Translations under genes and position numbers: made by a program
Source of the DNA: Aureobasidium sp. EXF-3400
Taxonomy: Eukaryota > Ascomycota > Dothideomycetes > Dothideales > Saccotheciaceae
NCBI GenBank assembly: GCA_024195585.1
Contig: SWBL01000155.1
Location: forward strand, 1 to 64,000
Length of the DNA: 64,000 nucleotides
Direction of reading: 5' to 3'
Shown here: positions 10,653-21,465 of the stretch, one piece after another
Layout of the letters: every line of letters begins with the position of its first letter
Numbering within the stretch: the stretch's first letter is position 1
The notes under the pieces: model-generated
Told to the model about the DNA's origin: nothing
Database searches by the model: none
Seen by the model: the letters and a program-made list of their open reading frames with translations, nothing else

Positions 10653-12116
10653 TGTCTCGATTCAACATGTTGCTTCTCTCGTGCTTATGTGTTCCTGCTA
10701 CTTCCATCCTCATGTCCCATCCTACTCTACTCGTGCTTTTCTACGCAAATGCACAGAGGAAGAGGAATTATACGTCGAATACCACTGCTCTTTATGGAAG
10801 TACGATTTTCGATAGCACAATCACTCAGCAGAGTCCCTATCTTGTGCAGTACTCGTGTGACTGTTCGGCTCCTCAGTTCCCGGTTTTCTGCAATGATGAC
10901 TGCTGCTGGGAGACCTGCCTCTTGCTCGTCTTTCTGAACATCTTGAGTGGACAAGTATCGTCGCCGCCACAAGTTTTGCATACGAGACGAGGGAGTATCT
11001 CGAGCGTTGCAACAAAAGCAGAAGAATCCTACAAAAAGTAGTAAGTAGAAGTCTGTACTATGCAAAATGCTGAGGATAAAACCATTGATAGAGGAGCCTG
11101 GGTATGGTTTCTGGGGCCGGAGTCGTTCTTTACTCATGGATAGTTTTCTCTTCTGATGCACCGATCAATATACTCTCTGCTCAACACCGCTGGTCATTGT
11201 CGATGCTGAAGTCATCCTGCTTCCACGTATACTCCCGTCGTCGGTCATTTTCTGTCACTACCGTTTCGACGGCTCTCTATGGCCTGTTCCCCATTGTAGT
11301 TACCCAACTGCCTTGCGAACGAGCTGATGCTCAAAAGCTCGAGATATGGAGGCGTTACAGCATCGGGCGGTCTTTGATACCCGAGGTGCTCAGGGGCATG
11401 GTATGTGGATAGAAGTAAATCCCAGTTCATGGGATATTCGAATGCTGTGTGTGGTACTCGGGTCAAGCCAAGCAAAGCGACAAGGCGGTCAAAGCTGCAA
11501 ACCGATCGAATATCCCGTCGGAGAAACTGCATGTGATATTGCTACTCGCTGCCGTGGTGATTCTTGAGTTCGATTGAGAGTGGAGAACCTCTGCAGGGTC
11601 TACATACCGAGCAAGACAAGATACCCTAGCAGCAGTGGGTTGTATTGCACAATGTCATTGTAGGTGACTATGCGTAGCGACTCATGACTTCATGAATATA
11701 GAAACCACTGGGAAGCTTGGGACAAACGATAAGTTCTTGTTAAGTTTGGAAGTTGCTGTCTCCAACTTGATTTCCTTCAGCTCTCCATCGCCTGATCCTG
11801 AACTCCATTGCCATCTCCTCTGCTTTCCCTCCATTCTCAGTCGTCCAACCTTCCTCCATCACCTGTCTATCTCAATGCCATGTAACTCAATCGGAATCTC
11901 TGGTGGTGCCTTTGTTGCGGAACAAAGACAAAGACACAAAGATACGCCGTTCTCATCAAAAGCATCCACGAGTCACCTCTCGAGCTTGCATCACTACGCA
12001 ACTCCTGAACTGTCTCCTCATTGGACTTTCGAGACCATGAGAAAGCACTACACACCAAGTCAGCGAGACGCCATGGGTTGCAATGGTGAGCATGGGACCT
12101 ACCAAAAGCTTCTGGA
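10653..12116. other. No supported gene
   Basis: Overlapping short frames on both strands, none with a recognisable motif. The stretch lies downstream of the minus-strand gene that ends at 12117. Confidence 0.35.
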
Positions 12117-12769
12117 TCAATCGTTCTCAACGAACTCCTTCCAGATTCTGACAGCAAAGCTCAGCTCTCTGCCAGCGTCTCCTTTCTCATCGACGAAATG
12201 GACAGCGAGAGCGGCATCGATCAGAGAGGTAAGACTGAGGAGTCGAAGACCGGGCCACTCGTCTTTGTTGACCATCACAAAGACTTTCGAGGCCGACAAG
12301 AGAACTTCAACGCGAGATCTGTCAATCTGGCCTTCCCAGCGGTTGTGATTGCCTAGGAAGGCGCAGAAGATCTCGATCGAGTTGAACTGGAACGAAGGGT
12401 TGACGGCGAAGGCGACGACCTCGTTGCGGACCTGACGACAGGTTTGCTTCAGCGCGAAGGACTTCGAAGTCAGGTTGGCCAGAGCGAAACGATTCTCACG
12501 CTGCTCGTGAGAGCCTCCACGCAAGGCTCTGCGCTCCTTGAAGATGTAGATGGGTGAACTGGTGGAGGTGTCAATGGTATCAGTTTCCATGGCGAATTGG
12601 AGTATCTTTGTGCGAATCTCCAGAGGAAGATCGAGGAGGTGATGTTTACCCGAAGGATTGGGAGCTGCTTGTGGAAATCAGCAGCGTTCAGAACCTGATC
12701 CGCGTGTTATAGCATACCGGGAGGCATGTTGATGCAGGTGGCCTTCTTTTTGGCCTTCTTCGCAGGCAT
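12117..12769 (-). CDS. 2EXR/F-box-like protein, two exons, 199 aa
   Basis: Exon 1 is 12718-12769 (MPAKKAKKKATC...) and exon 2 is 12117-12664. They are joined across a 53-base intron with donor GTATGC, a branch-like CTGAT and acceptor CAG. The join gives PPAPNPSGKHHLLDLPLEIR in frame. Residues 25-45 (LLDLPLEIRTKILQFAM) are the typical N-terminal helix of fungal 2EXR/F-box-like proteins, followed by a conserved TCRQVRNEV block. The protein resembles the neighbouring gene at 13487-14185 (shared VMVNKE/D, SVQFVDEKGD-like and W-x-E-x-VE endings). These proteins are thought to act as adaptors, but their partners are unknown. The lysine-rich start could be a nuclear signal. Start choice rests on the splice join; without it the frame would begin at an internal ATG (12590). 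Confidence 0.75.
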
Positions 12770-13486
12770 CTTTGCTTTACGAGGTATCTTCTTCTGATGG
12801 TGATGGGTAGGAAACCGATGCTTTGCGGTTGAATGTTTGATGGAAGATGGAAAGACTTGCTCGAGGAAGTGAGTGAACAAACAACAGAGTGCGCGGGTCT
12901 ACGTCGAGGCTTGCACCACGCCAAGACTCGACCACGACCAGGCGAGGAAACAACTCAACAAACATCAACCTTAACACAAACGTCACAGACAGTAGAACCT
13001 GCATCTTAGTATGCTGGCTCAGAATCTTACGATCTCGCAGGCACAATTATAGATACATTTTCCGACTTCAAGCTTGTTAGAACACCAACGTGGCATATCA
13101 AAGTTTGGCAGGACTATTCTTTGTGAAGCAAGCCAACGATTCTGACGAGATAAGTAGGTCTGTATCATTAAGCTCTGGTGGGATGGTTGATTACAGGCTG
13201 TCTGGCCATCCTGAGAGACCATGACCGCTTCGAACTGCATCCGCTCCCTGGTTCCCCTGGAAGGAGTTCCTTGCCCAGAAACTCTGCCCTGTATGACCTT
13301 ACCGCACTACACCATGATCCAGCTTTCCTTGCTGACTGATGCTAACTGTAAAGCATTTGGCTGTCCCCGATCTATTCTGAAGAATCTGGACGTTTATCAT
13401 GACCAGGGGGTGATACTGTACTATGCCTGATGTCAGGGAGATGCCACAAGTGCATTGGCCGTTGCAACTGACCTGAAACTGTTGCT
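12770..13486. other. Intergenic, no supported gene
   Basis: This is upstream sequence of the minus gene starting at 12769 and downstream sequence of the gene ending at 13487. No motif or tRNA was seen. Confidence 0.4.
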
Positions 13487-14185
13487 CTAGAGACTCTCAA
13501 CGAGTTCTTGCCAGGTGGCGATTGCATGCTGAAGTTCACGACCGCAGTCGCCTTTCTCATCGACGAACTGGACGCTCAGAGGGCGCTGCATTTTGTATGC
13601 AAAGCATCTGAGATGCTGACCCGAGAAGCGCTCCTTGTTGACGACCACCATGACTTTAGGGGTAGTCTTGAGGAGGGCAAGCATACAGTCGTCGAGTTCA
13701 GAACCAGCGATCCAAGGACAGTAACCAACAAAGGTAGCGAAAGCCATAGCGGAGGTGAACTTGGACGACGGCTTAGCGACGTAGGCGGTGACTTCGTCGA
13801 AGATTTGTCTGCACGTCTGGACAATGGCTGGGTACTTGTTGGTGCAGTTGCTCAGCGCGTAGTTGTTGGTGCGGGCATCCATAGAAATCAGGCGCAGAGG
13901 GCGGCGTTCCTTGACGACCACGACATGGGTTTTGGTGGCACAGTCAAACTCGCCGGTCTCCATGGTGTAGTCGAGAATCTTGATGCGTAGCTCCAAGAGG
14001 AGACTGAGAAGGCGGCTTCCACTGACTACCTCGGAACCTCGCACCACGCCGAAACTCCGAGGACCAAGCCTAATCGGAATACTTGACAAAACTTGTCTTT
14101 CAGCATACATGTCTTTTCGTAGTATCTCAGAGCTATGTTGTGACAGGTAGCCAGTCCGTGTTGTGTGCTGAAACCAGGAGGTCAT
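13487..14185 (-). CDS. 2EXR/F-box-like protein, paralogue of the 12117 gene
   Basis: The frame is open from an ATG at 14185 to a stop at 13487 (232 aa). The family signature appears at about residues 60-80 (LLSLLLELRIKILDYTMETG). It is followed by KERRPLR, a TCRQIFDEVTAYVAKPSSKF block, VMVVVNKERFSGQHLRCFAY and a C-terminal FVDEKGDCGREL. These line up in order with the gene at 12117-12769, so the two are tandem paralogues. The first 55 residues do not match the neighbour's exon 1 and may be wrong: a GTATGC near 14106 could be a donor, but I found no clean join. Function is unknown beyond a likely adaptor or scaffold role. Confidence 0.65.
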   Translation of the reverse strand: MTSWFQHTTRTGYLSQHSSEILRKDMYAERQVLSSIPIRLGPRSFGVVRGSEVVSGSRLLSLLLELRIKILDYTMETGEFDCATKTHVVVVKERRPLRLISMDARTNNYALSNCTNKYPAIVQTCRQIFDEVTAYVAKPSSKFTSAMAFATFVGYCPWIAGSELDDCMLALLKTTPKVMVVVNKERFSGQHLRCFAYKMQRPLSVQFVDEKGDCGRELQHAIATWQELVESL

Positions 14186-14353
14186 GGAAGATCAAGAAGC
14201 ACAGAGCTATTCTTATGTTCATAACCCGATAATCAAGACTACCATGCATTTTGATCAAGTAGCCCAGTAGTATAACATGCAAGAGGTGATGACGGCACTC
14301 CAATCTCCTATTCTTACTTCTACACGCAACAGAAAAGGCAACAGCAATGCTCG

Positions 14354-15111
14354 TCAATCCTCAGTAAACAGGTGCTCATAGCCCCTGATAGCCTCCTCGT
14401 TCTCAGTCAGAATCTGTTCAAGCCCACCCTCGTGCTTCTCCTCCAACTCCTGAATCCTCTCCTCCTCAGCAACACGTTCTGCCTGTCTCTCGTCCCATTC
14501 CACATCAAACACCTCCTGAACATCCAAGCATCTCTCACACCAACAGGGCCACTTGTCGTCGTGCTGTATGACCAGAGACACGATGTTGTCGCCGTTGGCC
14601 AGACGAGCGAGCACTCTCTCGCGGAAGACATTCTGGACGTTATTGATGTCGTCGTTGAGCAGACAGACGTGCTGCACATTGGCGAAGTTTGTGAGGAGAC
14701 GAGGGCCAGGAAGGATGGTACGCTGCTTCAGAAAGTGCTTCAGGTCGACGGTGCGTTCGAAAAAGAACGTGCTCTTGGCCCAGAAAACTGGCTTTGCCTC
14801 GTCGTAGATACTCCTGCACGTAACGAGGATGCTGAGGTCTTTGTATTTGAAGTCTACTGCGAAGGGGCGGACTGGATGGCCGACTGGGCGGGAAGAGGAA
14901 ACCTCGTCTGTTCTGACGGTGACGGCGGTGTTCTCGCCAGATGGGGCCCCGTTGAAGACACAAGTCCAAATCATGTAGCGAATTTCGCTGGGCAGCTGGT
15001 AAGTCTTGGATGCGGTATGCACTCAAGGTAAGGTGAGACCTACGTTGGCATATCCAGGAGACTGAGCTCCTCACCCCTGCAATTGAAGAAAGGCTGACGG
15101 ACAGATGGCAT
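14354..15111 (-). CDS. 2EXR/F-box-like protein with C-terminal coiled coil, two exons, 233 aa
   Basis: Exon 1 (15044-15111) encodes MPSVRQPFFNCRGEELSLLD. A 56-base intron (14988-15043, donor GTAGGT, acceptor CCCAG) joins it to exon 2 (14354-14987) and rebuilds the motif LLDMPTEIRYMIW, the canonical 2EXR/F-box-like opening. The middle has TCRSIYDEAKPVFW. The last 50 residues (about 175-230) are charged with heptad-like spacing (EEERIQELEEKHEGG) and probably form a coiled coil. Two cysteines in CWCERC could bind metal. The gene is divergent from the Dpy-30-motif gene, with starts 214 bases apart, so the promoters probably overlap. Confidence 0.78.
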
Positions 15112-15325
15112 CTTGATAGCGATCTCTTTGTTTGGTATGTTGGCTTTCGCGAGGCAGACTCGATATGGGTCGCGAAAGCGTGAGGTCGGCGTTCCGTGTG
15201 CTTCTATTGTTCGAACATCCACTAACCTGGTCGACGACAGAGCTTTGACCGCGCATCTGGCTCCTACAAACCAAGCACCGCGTTCAATTGAAACAATCCC
15301 TTCCCTTTCCCAAGCATCTCCAAAC
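15112..15325. promoter_or_regulatory. Shared divergent promoter region
   Basis: A 214-base interval separates two divergent start codons (15111 on minus, 15326 on plus). No TATA box was obvious. The spacing alone suggests a bidirectional promoter. Confidence 0.4.
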
Positions 15326-15776
15326 ATGAAGAGTAAGTCAGACCCTCATTAACCATGCTATCCTACACTTGTCTGACATGCTCCACATAGTCAAGATTAA
15401 GCCCCCTCGTGCCGGCCCTTCTGGACCCGCTCCAGTCCGATCTCCTGCCCCCGCCCATCCCGATGCTCCTAAGGAGCTGCAGGAGCATGGCGCTCCTACC
15501 AGACGCTACCTTCAAGAGAAGGTTCAGCCCTTCCTGAAGGAGGGCCTCAAGCTGCAGCACGAGCCCAGCCAGCCCCTCAAGGCTCTCTGCGAGTCTCTGC
15601 TGGACACTGACACCATCACTGGTTGTCAGAGAGTGCCTTTCTCCCGCAAGGTCGTGGCTGACCTTGTGATGGAAGCCATGAAGAGTTTGGCTGTGTCCAA
15701 GAACAAGCCTGAAGATCCACTCAATTGGATGGGAGAGTGGTTCTTGGCTCGCTCTGCTGAGTATGAGCAGGAGTGA
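15326..15776 (+). CDS. Dpy-30 motif protein, possible COMPASS subunit Sdc1
   Basis: A 7-base first exon (ATG AAG A, 15326-15332) is joined across a 58-base intron (15333-15390, donor GTAAGT, branch CTGAC, acceptor TAG) to exon 2 (15391-15776). The product has 130 aa. After a Pro/Ala-rich leader, residues 38-56 (APTRRYLQEKVQPFLKEGL) match the Dpy-30 motif, which dimerises and docks Sdc1/DPY30 onto Bre2/ASH2L in the Set1 H3K4 methyltransferase complex. A second helix pair at about 90-124, with KPEDPLNWMGEW, resembles the motif's second half. The motif may therefore be split by an insertion or partly duplicated. Nuclear location is expected from the family. Other Dpy-30-motif proteins are not excluded. 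Confidence 0.72.
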
Positions 15777-16603
15777 TTGGTTTTGAGAGTTGGGTTCTTT
15801 CTTTTTCCTCCCTGGTCTAGGGTTTTTTTTTGCTCCTCTTAATCCATCTCTCCTTCTGAGAGATAATGATACCACTTTCCTCTGCTTCTCGTCTTCCTGA
15901 TTGTGAACAGACTTTCTCAATCCTCTATGACATTGAAACAATGCTCCTTGGCACCTCTGGCATGTACGACCCATGGCCCGGTGACTTGATCCTAATCTAT
16001 CTAGCTATATCTGTCTCTTCCAGTCGGGCTGTAACTGATAAAGACCATTCGCAAGGCAAGGTGATGTCTCAGGAATGGTATGGTCCTTCGCGCGCCGGCA
16101 AAGTGTGGGTATAGATACAAGTCTCTCTGGAAAGCATCACATACCCGGACATTGCTTCGTTTGAGATATACATCACAAGGCTCCAAAGCTTGGTCTTCAG
16201 CATCAAAGACAAGCTGTCTCAAATTCACCGAGGTAAAAACCATAGTATCAAGATGCAGAAAGATGTCGAGTCAACAATATAGGCCATCGAAGGCCCCTCG
16301 TGTCAAAGAAAGATCATGCATCTCTTTGGCATACACTCTTTTACATCACCATGGCTGTGTATGGAGAACTGTACATCTAGACTGACTTTGAAGTCTCCAA
16401 TTTGGTGTGCTTCGTACTACTGCGCATCTTCTTGCAGTTTGATATGCTTTGCTACGTGTGATCACCTTAGAGTTCAAGCATGATTAGAACGATTGCTGGA
16501 AAAACACAATGACCTCACGTCCATATCGCTCACTTCACTTTCCCATCTGTTTTCACTCTAAGCCTTTATATACAATCAAAGTCGACCTCTCACAACAACA
16601 AAA
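15777..16603. other. Intergenic, no supported gene
   Basis: A T-rich tract at about 15823-15840 follows the Dpy-30-motif gene and may belong to its 3' end. Nothing else is recognisable before the tRNA-like gene. Confidence 0.4.
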
Positions 16604-16743
16604 GCAGCTGTGGCTCAATTGGTAGAGTGTCACTGATCCGCCCGTTCCGGTATTGGAAGCCGGGATCCCTCTTGGATAGGGGTTCTGCTGGTCAGTTCGT
16701 GGCCCGTAGGTGAAGATTCAGGGTTCGAGTCCCTGCAGTTGCG
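16604..16743 (+). tRNA. tRNA-like gene with apparent intron, anticodon uncertain
   Basis: The ends fold as a tRNA. Acceptor GCAGCTG pairs with CAGTTGC, and the D arm is GGCTCAATTGGTAGAGT. The T arm is CAGGG-TTCGAGT-CCCTG, and a TTTTCTTTTT tract follows. The anticodon-stem halves TCACT and GGTGA are separated by about 70 bases, which implies an intron. Within it GGATC (about 16669) can pair with the anticodon-loop segment GATCC, as expected for the anticodon-intron pairing of fungal pre-tRNAs. The loop does not place a U at position 33 in the simplest register. A six-pair stem would give anticodon CCG (Arg), while the five-pair register gives TCC. It may be a divergent gene or a pseudogene. 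Confidence 0.6.
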
Positions 16744-18669
16744 CTTTTCTTTTTGCTTCTTTGTTGTTTTAAACTTGTTTTTTATCCAATCGGAGATGGC
16801 ATAGTTGTTTCTACAGTGGAGGGATGGTCTTTGACCAACTGACAAAGGAAAACAAGAGTTTTGCATGTTCGGACTGCTATCTGCTATCTGTTCGCTACAC
16901 GCAGTTCTTCCTGCTTTCTACGTTCTATCTTTTGGAAAGCCGTGAGAGGTGGGATATTTGCGCGACCACCCGTGCAAACCCGCTGGGCTTGCGTTGGACG
17001 CATCTATCATAATTTGGCTGACTAACCTTGCGCAACAACACCAGACTGTGCAGAAAATAGACGAATGAAGAGCGACTACGAGATATATACTCTGTGAGGA
17101 TGGTCAGGCAGCGAGTGAGTTGATCTCTCGACGTCAGATCGTTCCAGCCGAGCGAACATCTCCACAGCCGCCACATCTACACAATTCGATGCCAACAGCC
17201 TTTTCTGTTTTCACACCGACTCTCAAGATCTCCTTCGCTGACAATTGTTGCTTGATACCAGCAGAGAAAGCTTGAATTCGTTCGTCAGACAACGCTCCCA
17301 GTCAGGATCGCTCTATCGACCTCGCTACTTCCGCAGCCTCCTACCGTTCCGCAGGAGTACAAGCTCATCCTAAAATGAAACAGAGAAAGTGCATTCGCTA
17401 TGGTGCAGATCTCAACACCATCACCATATCTTCGTGGACAATCACTCATTCTCGACGACTCTTGCCTCTCACCAATTCACTGCCGATCTAGGAAAATTCG
17501 ACACAGCCACGGTATACTCGCGAGTCCGCGACGCAAGGAATCCTGTTTAACAAAGAGGACGGACATTGCAGACCATCAACAATGCTGGGGGGCGTATCCG
17601 GCACACAAACCACATCATATCCTCCATGCTCGCTGTCTTTTCATGCTTCTTGATCAGAACTTAATGAGACTCGACTTTTCAAACACCGGTGGCTTGAACA
17701 TAGGTCAGAAGGGACCATTGACTGTGTTGCTGACCCGCGGTGCTTGGAGCCGGATACGCCTTCGCCTTGCAGGTTTAAGAGCCACTCGTGCAATTCGAGG
17801 CTTCCATGAGTGTCGCAAAGTCACCGCACCACTCTTGATACCACTACGAACAAGCCATTCGGCAATTCCGAGCAGTCATCTCACTTGGAATGCCGCACGA
17901 CACAACGATCGAGAAGCTCATGCATCCATTCGCCGTGCCGCTTTGACGTGTTGTAAAAGATCCATGCCTCTGAGAACCACTTACTATCTGTCCATCCGTA
18001 ACAACAACACAGTCGGAATCGGCGATGAGGACTTGAGGTTGGGAATGTTTTCAGCATACTCGTTTTAACCAAGCCTGATCACGAACACAGTGTATACCGG
18101 TCTAAAGGAGCACTCTTTATCCGGCTATATATTGATACACGTCTGGACATCCGGGCCTGAAGCGAAACATCCTGCAGTAGTATGTTCAAACATATTCAGT
18201 GTCGTACGCCAAGGAGTAGTCATGGTCTGCTGGAACAAGACATGAACTATTCATGGCGGAGGTAATCTTCTTCAAACAAAGACAGTCCGTAAATTTTGTA
18301 GAAGGTGAGCAGTTTGTCCACTTCCTTGTCTGTTCGTGTGAGTGTATCCTGAGAGCCCATGAGAGATCCCTCTTGAGAACGCAGCTTGACTATCTTTGGC
18401 GCAATGAATATTGCTAGAAATGGAGGACAAAGAGAAAAGGAGAAATATATCTTTTTAGAGTGCTGTCGCATTTAACACGATACATTCTTAGGACTTTTGT
18501 GAGGTAAGAGATTTCGCCTATCTGTTTGCCATACCAGACTGTTCCCAGAAAATGTATGTGCAAAATGCTGCGCCGTTTGCAGCAAGTCCAGCTCCCACTC
18601 CAACATGTCACCGAGACGTACAATGTTAAATAATTATGGACTAATACAGCAGAAAGTGCTTCAACAACA
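16744..18669. other. Long gene-free stretch
   Basis: The only long frame (17400-18068, plus) has no domain, no plausible intron support and erratic composition, so I do not call it. No repeats were noticed. Confidence 0.4.
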
Positions 18670-18765
18670 TCCGATATGGTCTAGTGGCTAGGATTTCTCG
18701 CTCTCATACCGTTCGAAAGAACAACTAGGTCCGAGGAGGCCGGGGTTCAATTCCCCGTGTCGGAA
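18670..18765 (+). tRNA. tRNA-Glu (anticodon CTC) with 24-base intron, copy 1
   Basis: Acceptor TCCGATA pairs with TGTCGGA. The T arm is GCCGGGGTTCAATTCCCCG. Anticodon stem TCTCG and CGAGG flank the loop CTCTCAT, giving CTC. A 24-base intron follows position 37; its core is a hairpin GTTC-GAAA-GAAC closed by a GNRA tetraloop. A CTTTT tract lies just downstream. The 5' flank has TGCTTCAACAA, similar to the other two copies. Confidence 0.93.
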
Positions 18766-19275
18766 TCCTCTTTTGCACTTTCTGCCATACACATTTTTTC
18801 TACTCCATGCTTTCTAAACTATAGCAACGATACTGTCGAACTGAGGTCACAAATTTTGGATTGCACGTTTTTCGCTGTTGGCGTCGGCGTCGGAGTTTTC
18901 ACGGTCAACGATATCGGAATTTTTTCTTGACATGGCCTATAACACACCTTGAAATTTGACTTTGCAAACGCCCTCGTTCCCAGAATACTGTTCGAAGCAA
19001 GAGTAGTATTTAAGATCGCTCTTCTCCACATCCTCTCATCTAGTATTCGAGCTCAAAAATGGCTGTTAAGAGCGGTAAATTAGAGAGGCTTAAGCTTCGG
19101 AAACCTGGACGCAGTGTTCAAAGCTTTGTCCGTGCTAGACTTAATTGCTAGAATGCTTCCATATTGCGCCTGGAGTCTGTATTCGAATTTTCCGATGTTA
19201 AACTGATTTTCTGATCCCACAGCATGTCTCACCACTCTGTGGTCTCAGTCCTCGCTAGAGTCAGATCTCTGTCCC
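18766..19275. other. No supported gene
   Basis: A T-rich tRNA terminator opens the stretch. Otherwise only short unrecognised frames are seen. Confidence 0.4.
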
Positions 19276-19650
19276 TCATGCTGTAGCGGTATCAGTAAGG
19301 TCTTCGGGCTCTTCCTCCTTCTCGTCTTCCCCCTTCTCGTCTTCCCCCTTCACGTCTTCCTCCTTGACGTGCTCCTCCTTCACGTCTTCATCCCTCTCCT
19401 CTTCCTCCTTCTTATCAACAGTAACAGCTTCGGCTCCATCTTCGTGAGTAACGGAAGCGTCACCGTGTCCCTCTTCGCCAGTCTCCCTCCGTCATCTTCG
19501 TCTTCTCCACCCATCATTCAGTATCCTCGTGCTCCTCATCCTCAGAATCAGGATGGAAGTCTGCGCATCTTCCACGAGCCCTCTTGTTGACAATGCCATC
19601 TTCTCTGGCGACAGCAGCCATTCCTCGGCACGGTGCTCTTCGGAAATCAC
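19276..19650 (-). other. Second copy of a 3' exon plus acidic Lys/Glu repeat tail
   Basis: On the minus strand, about 19514-19609 encodes REDGIVNKRARGRCADF, nearly repeating the last exon of the 19725-20404 gene (RENGVVHKRARGRFAD) some 165 bases away. Further along, a frame ending in TGA at 19276 encodes a Glu/Asp/Lys-rich tail with short repeats (KEEHVKEEDVKGEDEKGEDE). The sequence at its end (CTTACTGATACCGCTACAG) repeats the intron end before the gene's last exon. This is either an alternative 3' end of the gene or a partial tandem duplication. I could not find a consistent splice join. Confidence 0.45.
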
Positions 19651-19724
19651 GGCAGCAGCATGCTGCGACAGCATCTGTTCCCACTCACTGTCTTCCCCTG
19701 GACGAGAAGTCTCGCTAGGGCTGC

Positions 19725-20404
19725 CTAGTCGGCAAAGCGGCCACGGGCTCTCTTGTGAACCACGCCGTTTTCTCTGCCAACAGCGACAGAGTGGCGCCAG
19801 AGCATGTTGCGCCATGCCCTAGTAGCCTGGACGGACTGTAGCGCTATCAGTAAGTGGTTTGGTATAGACGTGTCTTCGTGGGTGAAGTATGATTAAATGT
19901 AAGGTGGAGGGCAAAGGTAGGTTCTTACGCGCTCAGGACCAGCGTCTCCATCACCTTCATCCTTAATCTCAGTCTCCTCCTTGATCTCCTCCTTCATCTT
20001 GACCTCTCCATCCGTAGCATCGGTCCTGATGCCAGCAGGGGTCCTATCTGCAGCCAGTATGATGATCTCTGTGAGGCGCATCTGTATATACTCGAAATTG
20101 TTGTCGGAGGAGTTGACGTGACCGTGACCGTGACCGTGACCGTCCAAGCTGTCGTGGGTAGGCATGATGGGCGAGGATATATACTGACTTGAGAGGTGGC
20201 AGCGTTCTGCACTTCGTTGCCGGCAGCGTTGTTAGTAGGTGTGTTGTTGGTTGTAGTGTTGCCAGGCTCTTCGCGAGGATCCTGGTATTCTTTGGTTGTA
20301 GTCAGGGTTTTCTGTGGCTGCTTATCCTCAACAGTGTTGCTGTCACCGGCCTGATCGGAAGCCATAACGGGCTCGGCCTGCTTGTTGTTGTTCCTGTCTT
20401 CCAT
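19725..20404 (-). CDS. Unknown polar protein, three exons, 159 aa
   Basis: Exons 20189-20404, 19929-20081 and 19725-19835 join in frame. Intron 1 (20082-20188) has donor GTCAGT and acceptor CAG. Intron 2 (19836-19928) has donor GTAAGA, a branch-like CTGAT and acceptor CTACAG. The first exon is Asn/Thr/Gln-rich and disordered in character. Exon 2 has the charged run EEIKEETEIKDEGDGD. The last exon has an aromatic and basic block (RAWRNMLWRHSVAVG) ending in HKRARGRFAD, possibly a nuclear signal. Intron 1 contains a (GTGACC)n hexamer run at 20118-20143 that would encode Gly-His repeats if retained. I do not recognise the family. Splice choice for intron 1 is the weakest point. Confidence 0.5.
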
Positions 20405-20739
20405 AATGCTTGATGGTTGTCGGTAGGTGAATTCGCGTCAGATGGTGAAAGAAGCTTGTCGTTTGGTACAAAGTGAGGAGATGTACTCTGCTACTACCGT
20501 CCTGCTGATTGTCTCTGATCATGATGGAAGGTAGTATGTAGAGAAGCTTGCGATTAAGTAGAGTACTGATTGATAATTTGGCGTGGATAAAAAGGGACGC
20601 GACTGCAAGATGTAGATTCCACAGACGATAGCGTGGGAAAGTCGCTCGTTGTTGTAGTCTGGAGGCAATTCTGAGTCTGAACACTGATCATCTCATTGGT
20701 GTATACAGATATTGAAGCAGTCATTGATAGTCTTGCGCT
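20405..20739. other. Upstream region, no supported gene
   Basis: This is upstream of the minus gene starting at 20404. No other gene is recognisable. Confidence 0.4.
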
Positions 20740-21287
20740 CTAGAGGTACAGGAGCATGTTGCGAACAGCAATCTGCAGGTCAGTGGCTTGCTTGACCATG
20801 GTTGTGTTGCGCTCCTCCTCGTCGGTGATGTCTTGGACCCGAGAATTGGAGTTGCGTGTGACGATGGCGACGAACGATCCGATGCTGAACTTCAAGATGC
20901 GCAAGCCCCAGGCGAAGTCATGGTCAACAGGAATGACCGAGGTGATGATGCTGTGGGTGTACAGGCAGGGTAAGCAGGGATGACTGAGGGAACGATGCTG
21001 GGTTTCCGACGTCAGCTTAATCATAAAGCATGTAGCTATCCCTCCAGCAGTAATAACAGAGGTGGTCTCGGCGACACGAATGCTCAGGCGTCCAGATGCA
21101 GTTTGTATCCGTGATCACAGGCGACACCGCGGGGGGTGCAACGGGGTGAGTTCAAGCGGCGCACAGTAGGGAGGTCAACAATGCGAGCGTTGTTTTCATT
21201 GCCAGACGAGGACAAGGTGGATATTTGAATGGCAGGGACGAGACAAAGCCATTTCACATACAAAGTCAGCATGAGCCCCATCATCAT
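20740..21287 (-). CDS. Hypothetical protein, exon structure unresolved
   Basis: A minus-strand frame ending at 20740 reads plausibly from about 21107 (GRLSIRVAETTSVITAGG) to ATDLQIAVRNMLLYL. It includes a mildly hydrophobic segment and a charged helix-like end (DITDEEERNTTMVKQ). A separate frame from an ATG at 21287 (MMMGLMLTLYVKWLCLVPA) begins with a hydrophobic segment and stops at 21084. An intron or a frameshift must connect them, but no candidate join kept the phase. The composition of the last 60 residues is what suggests a gene. Function is unknown. Confidence 0.3.
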
Positions 21288-21465
21288 TCTTGGGTCACCC
21301 TACCGAACAGGTATGTTGAGTGACTGACGCAATTTTGGCCGTGGAGACTGACGCAGTATTGCAAGAAGGATATGCCGTATATAAATATTCACAGACCTGC
21401 CATCCCTGAACTCGAGCAAGGTGCATGAGTGATGCGATCCATTTTTTGCAAGCGCCGCTTAACAT

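Noticed and set aside
1..12000. RIP as the general cause of the many broken genes
   Set aside because: The damaged stretches are not visibly AT-rich and most lesions are indels and rearrangements. Only the single TAG at 48303 fits a RIP-type change.
14372..15031. 219-codon plus-strand open frame opposite the 14354-15111 gene
   Set aside because: The minus strand carries the 2EXR motif and a working splice join; the plus frame has neither.
17400..18068. 222-codon open frame on the plus strand
   Set aside because: No recognisable domain, no splice signals tied to it and unnatural composition; likely chance.
20118..20143. Short hexamer repeat as a CRISPR or regulatory array
   Set aside because: It is a simple GTGACC microsatellite of four units inside a predicted intron, with no spacers.
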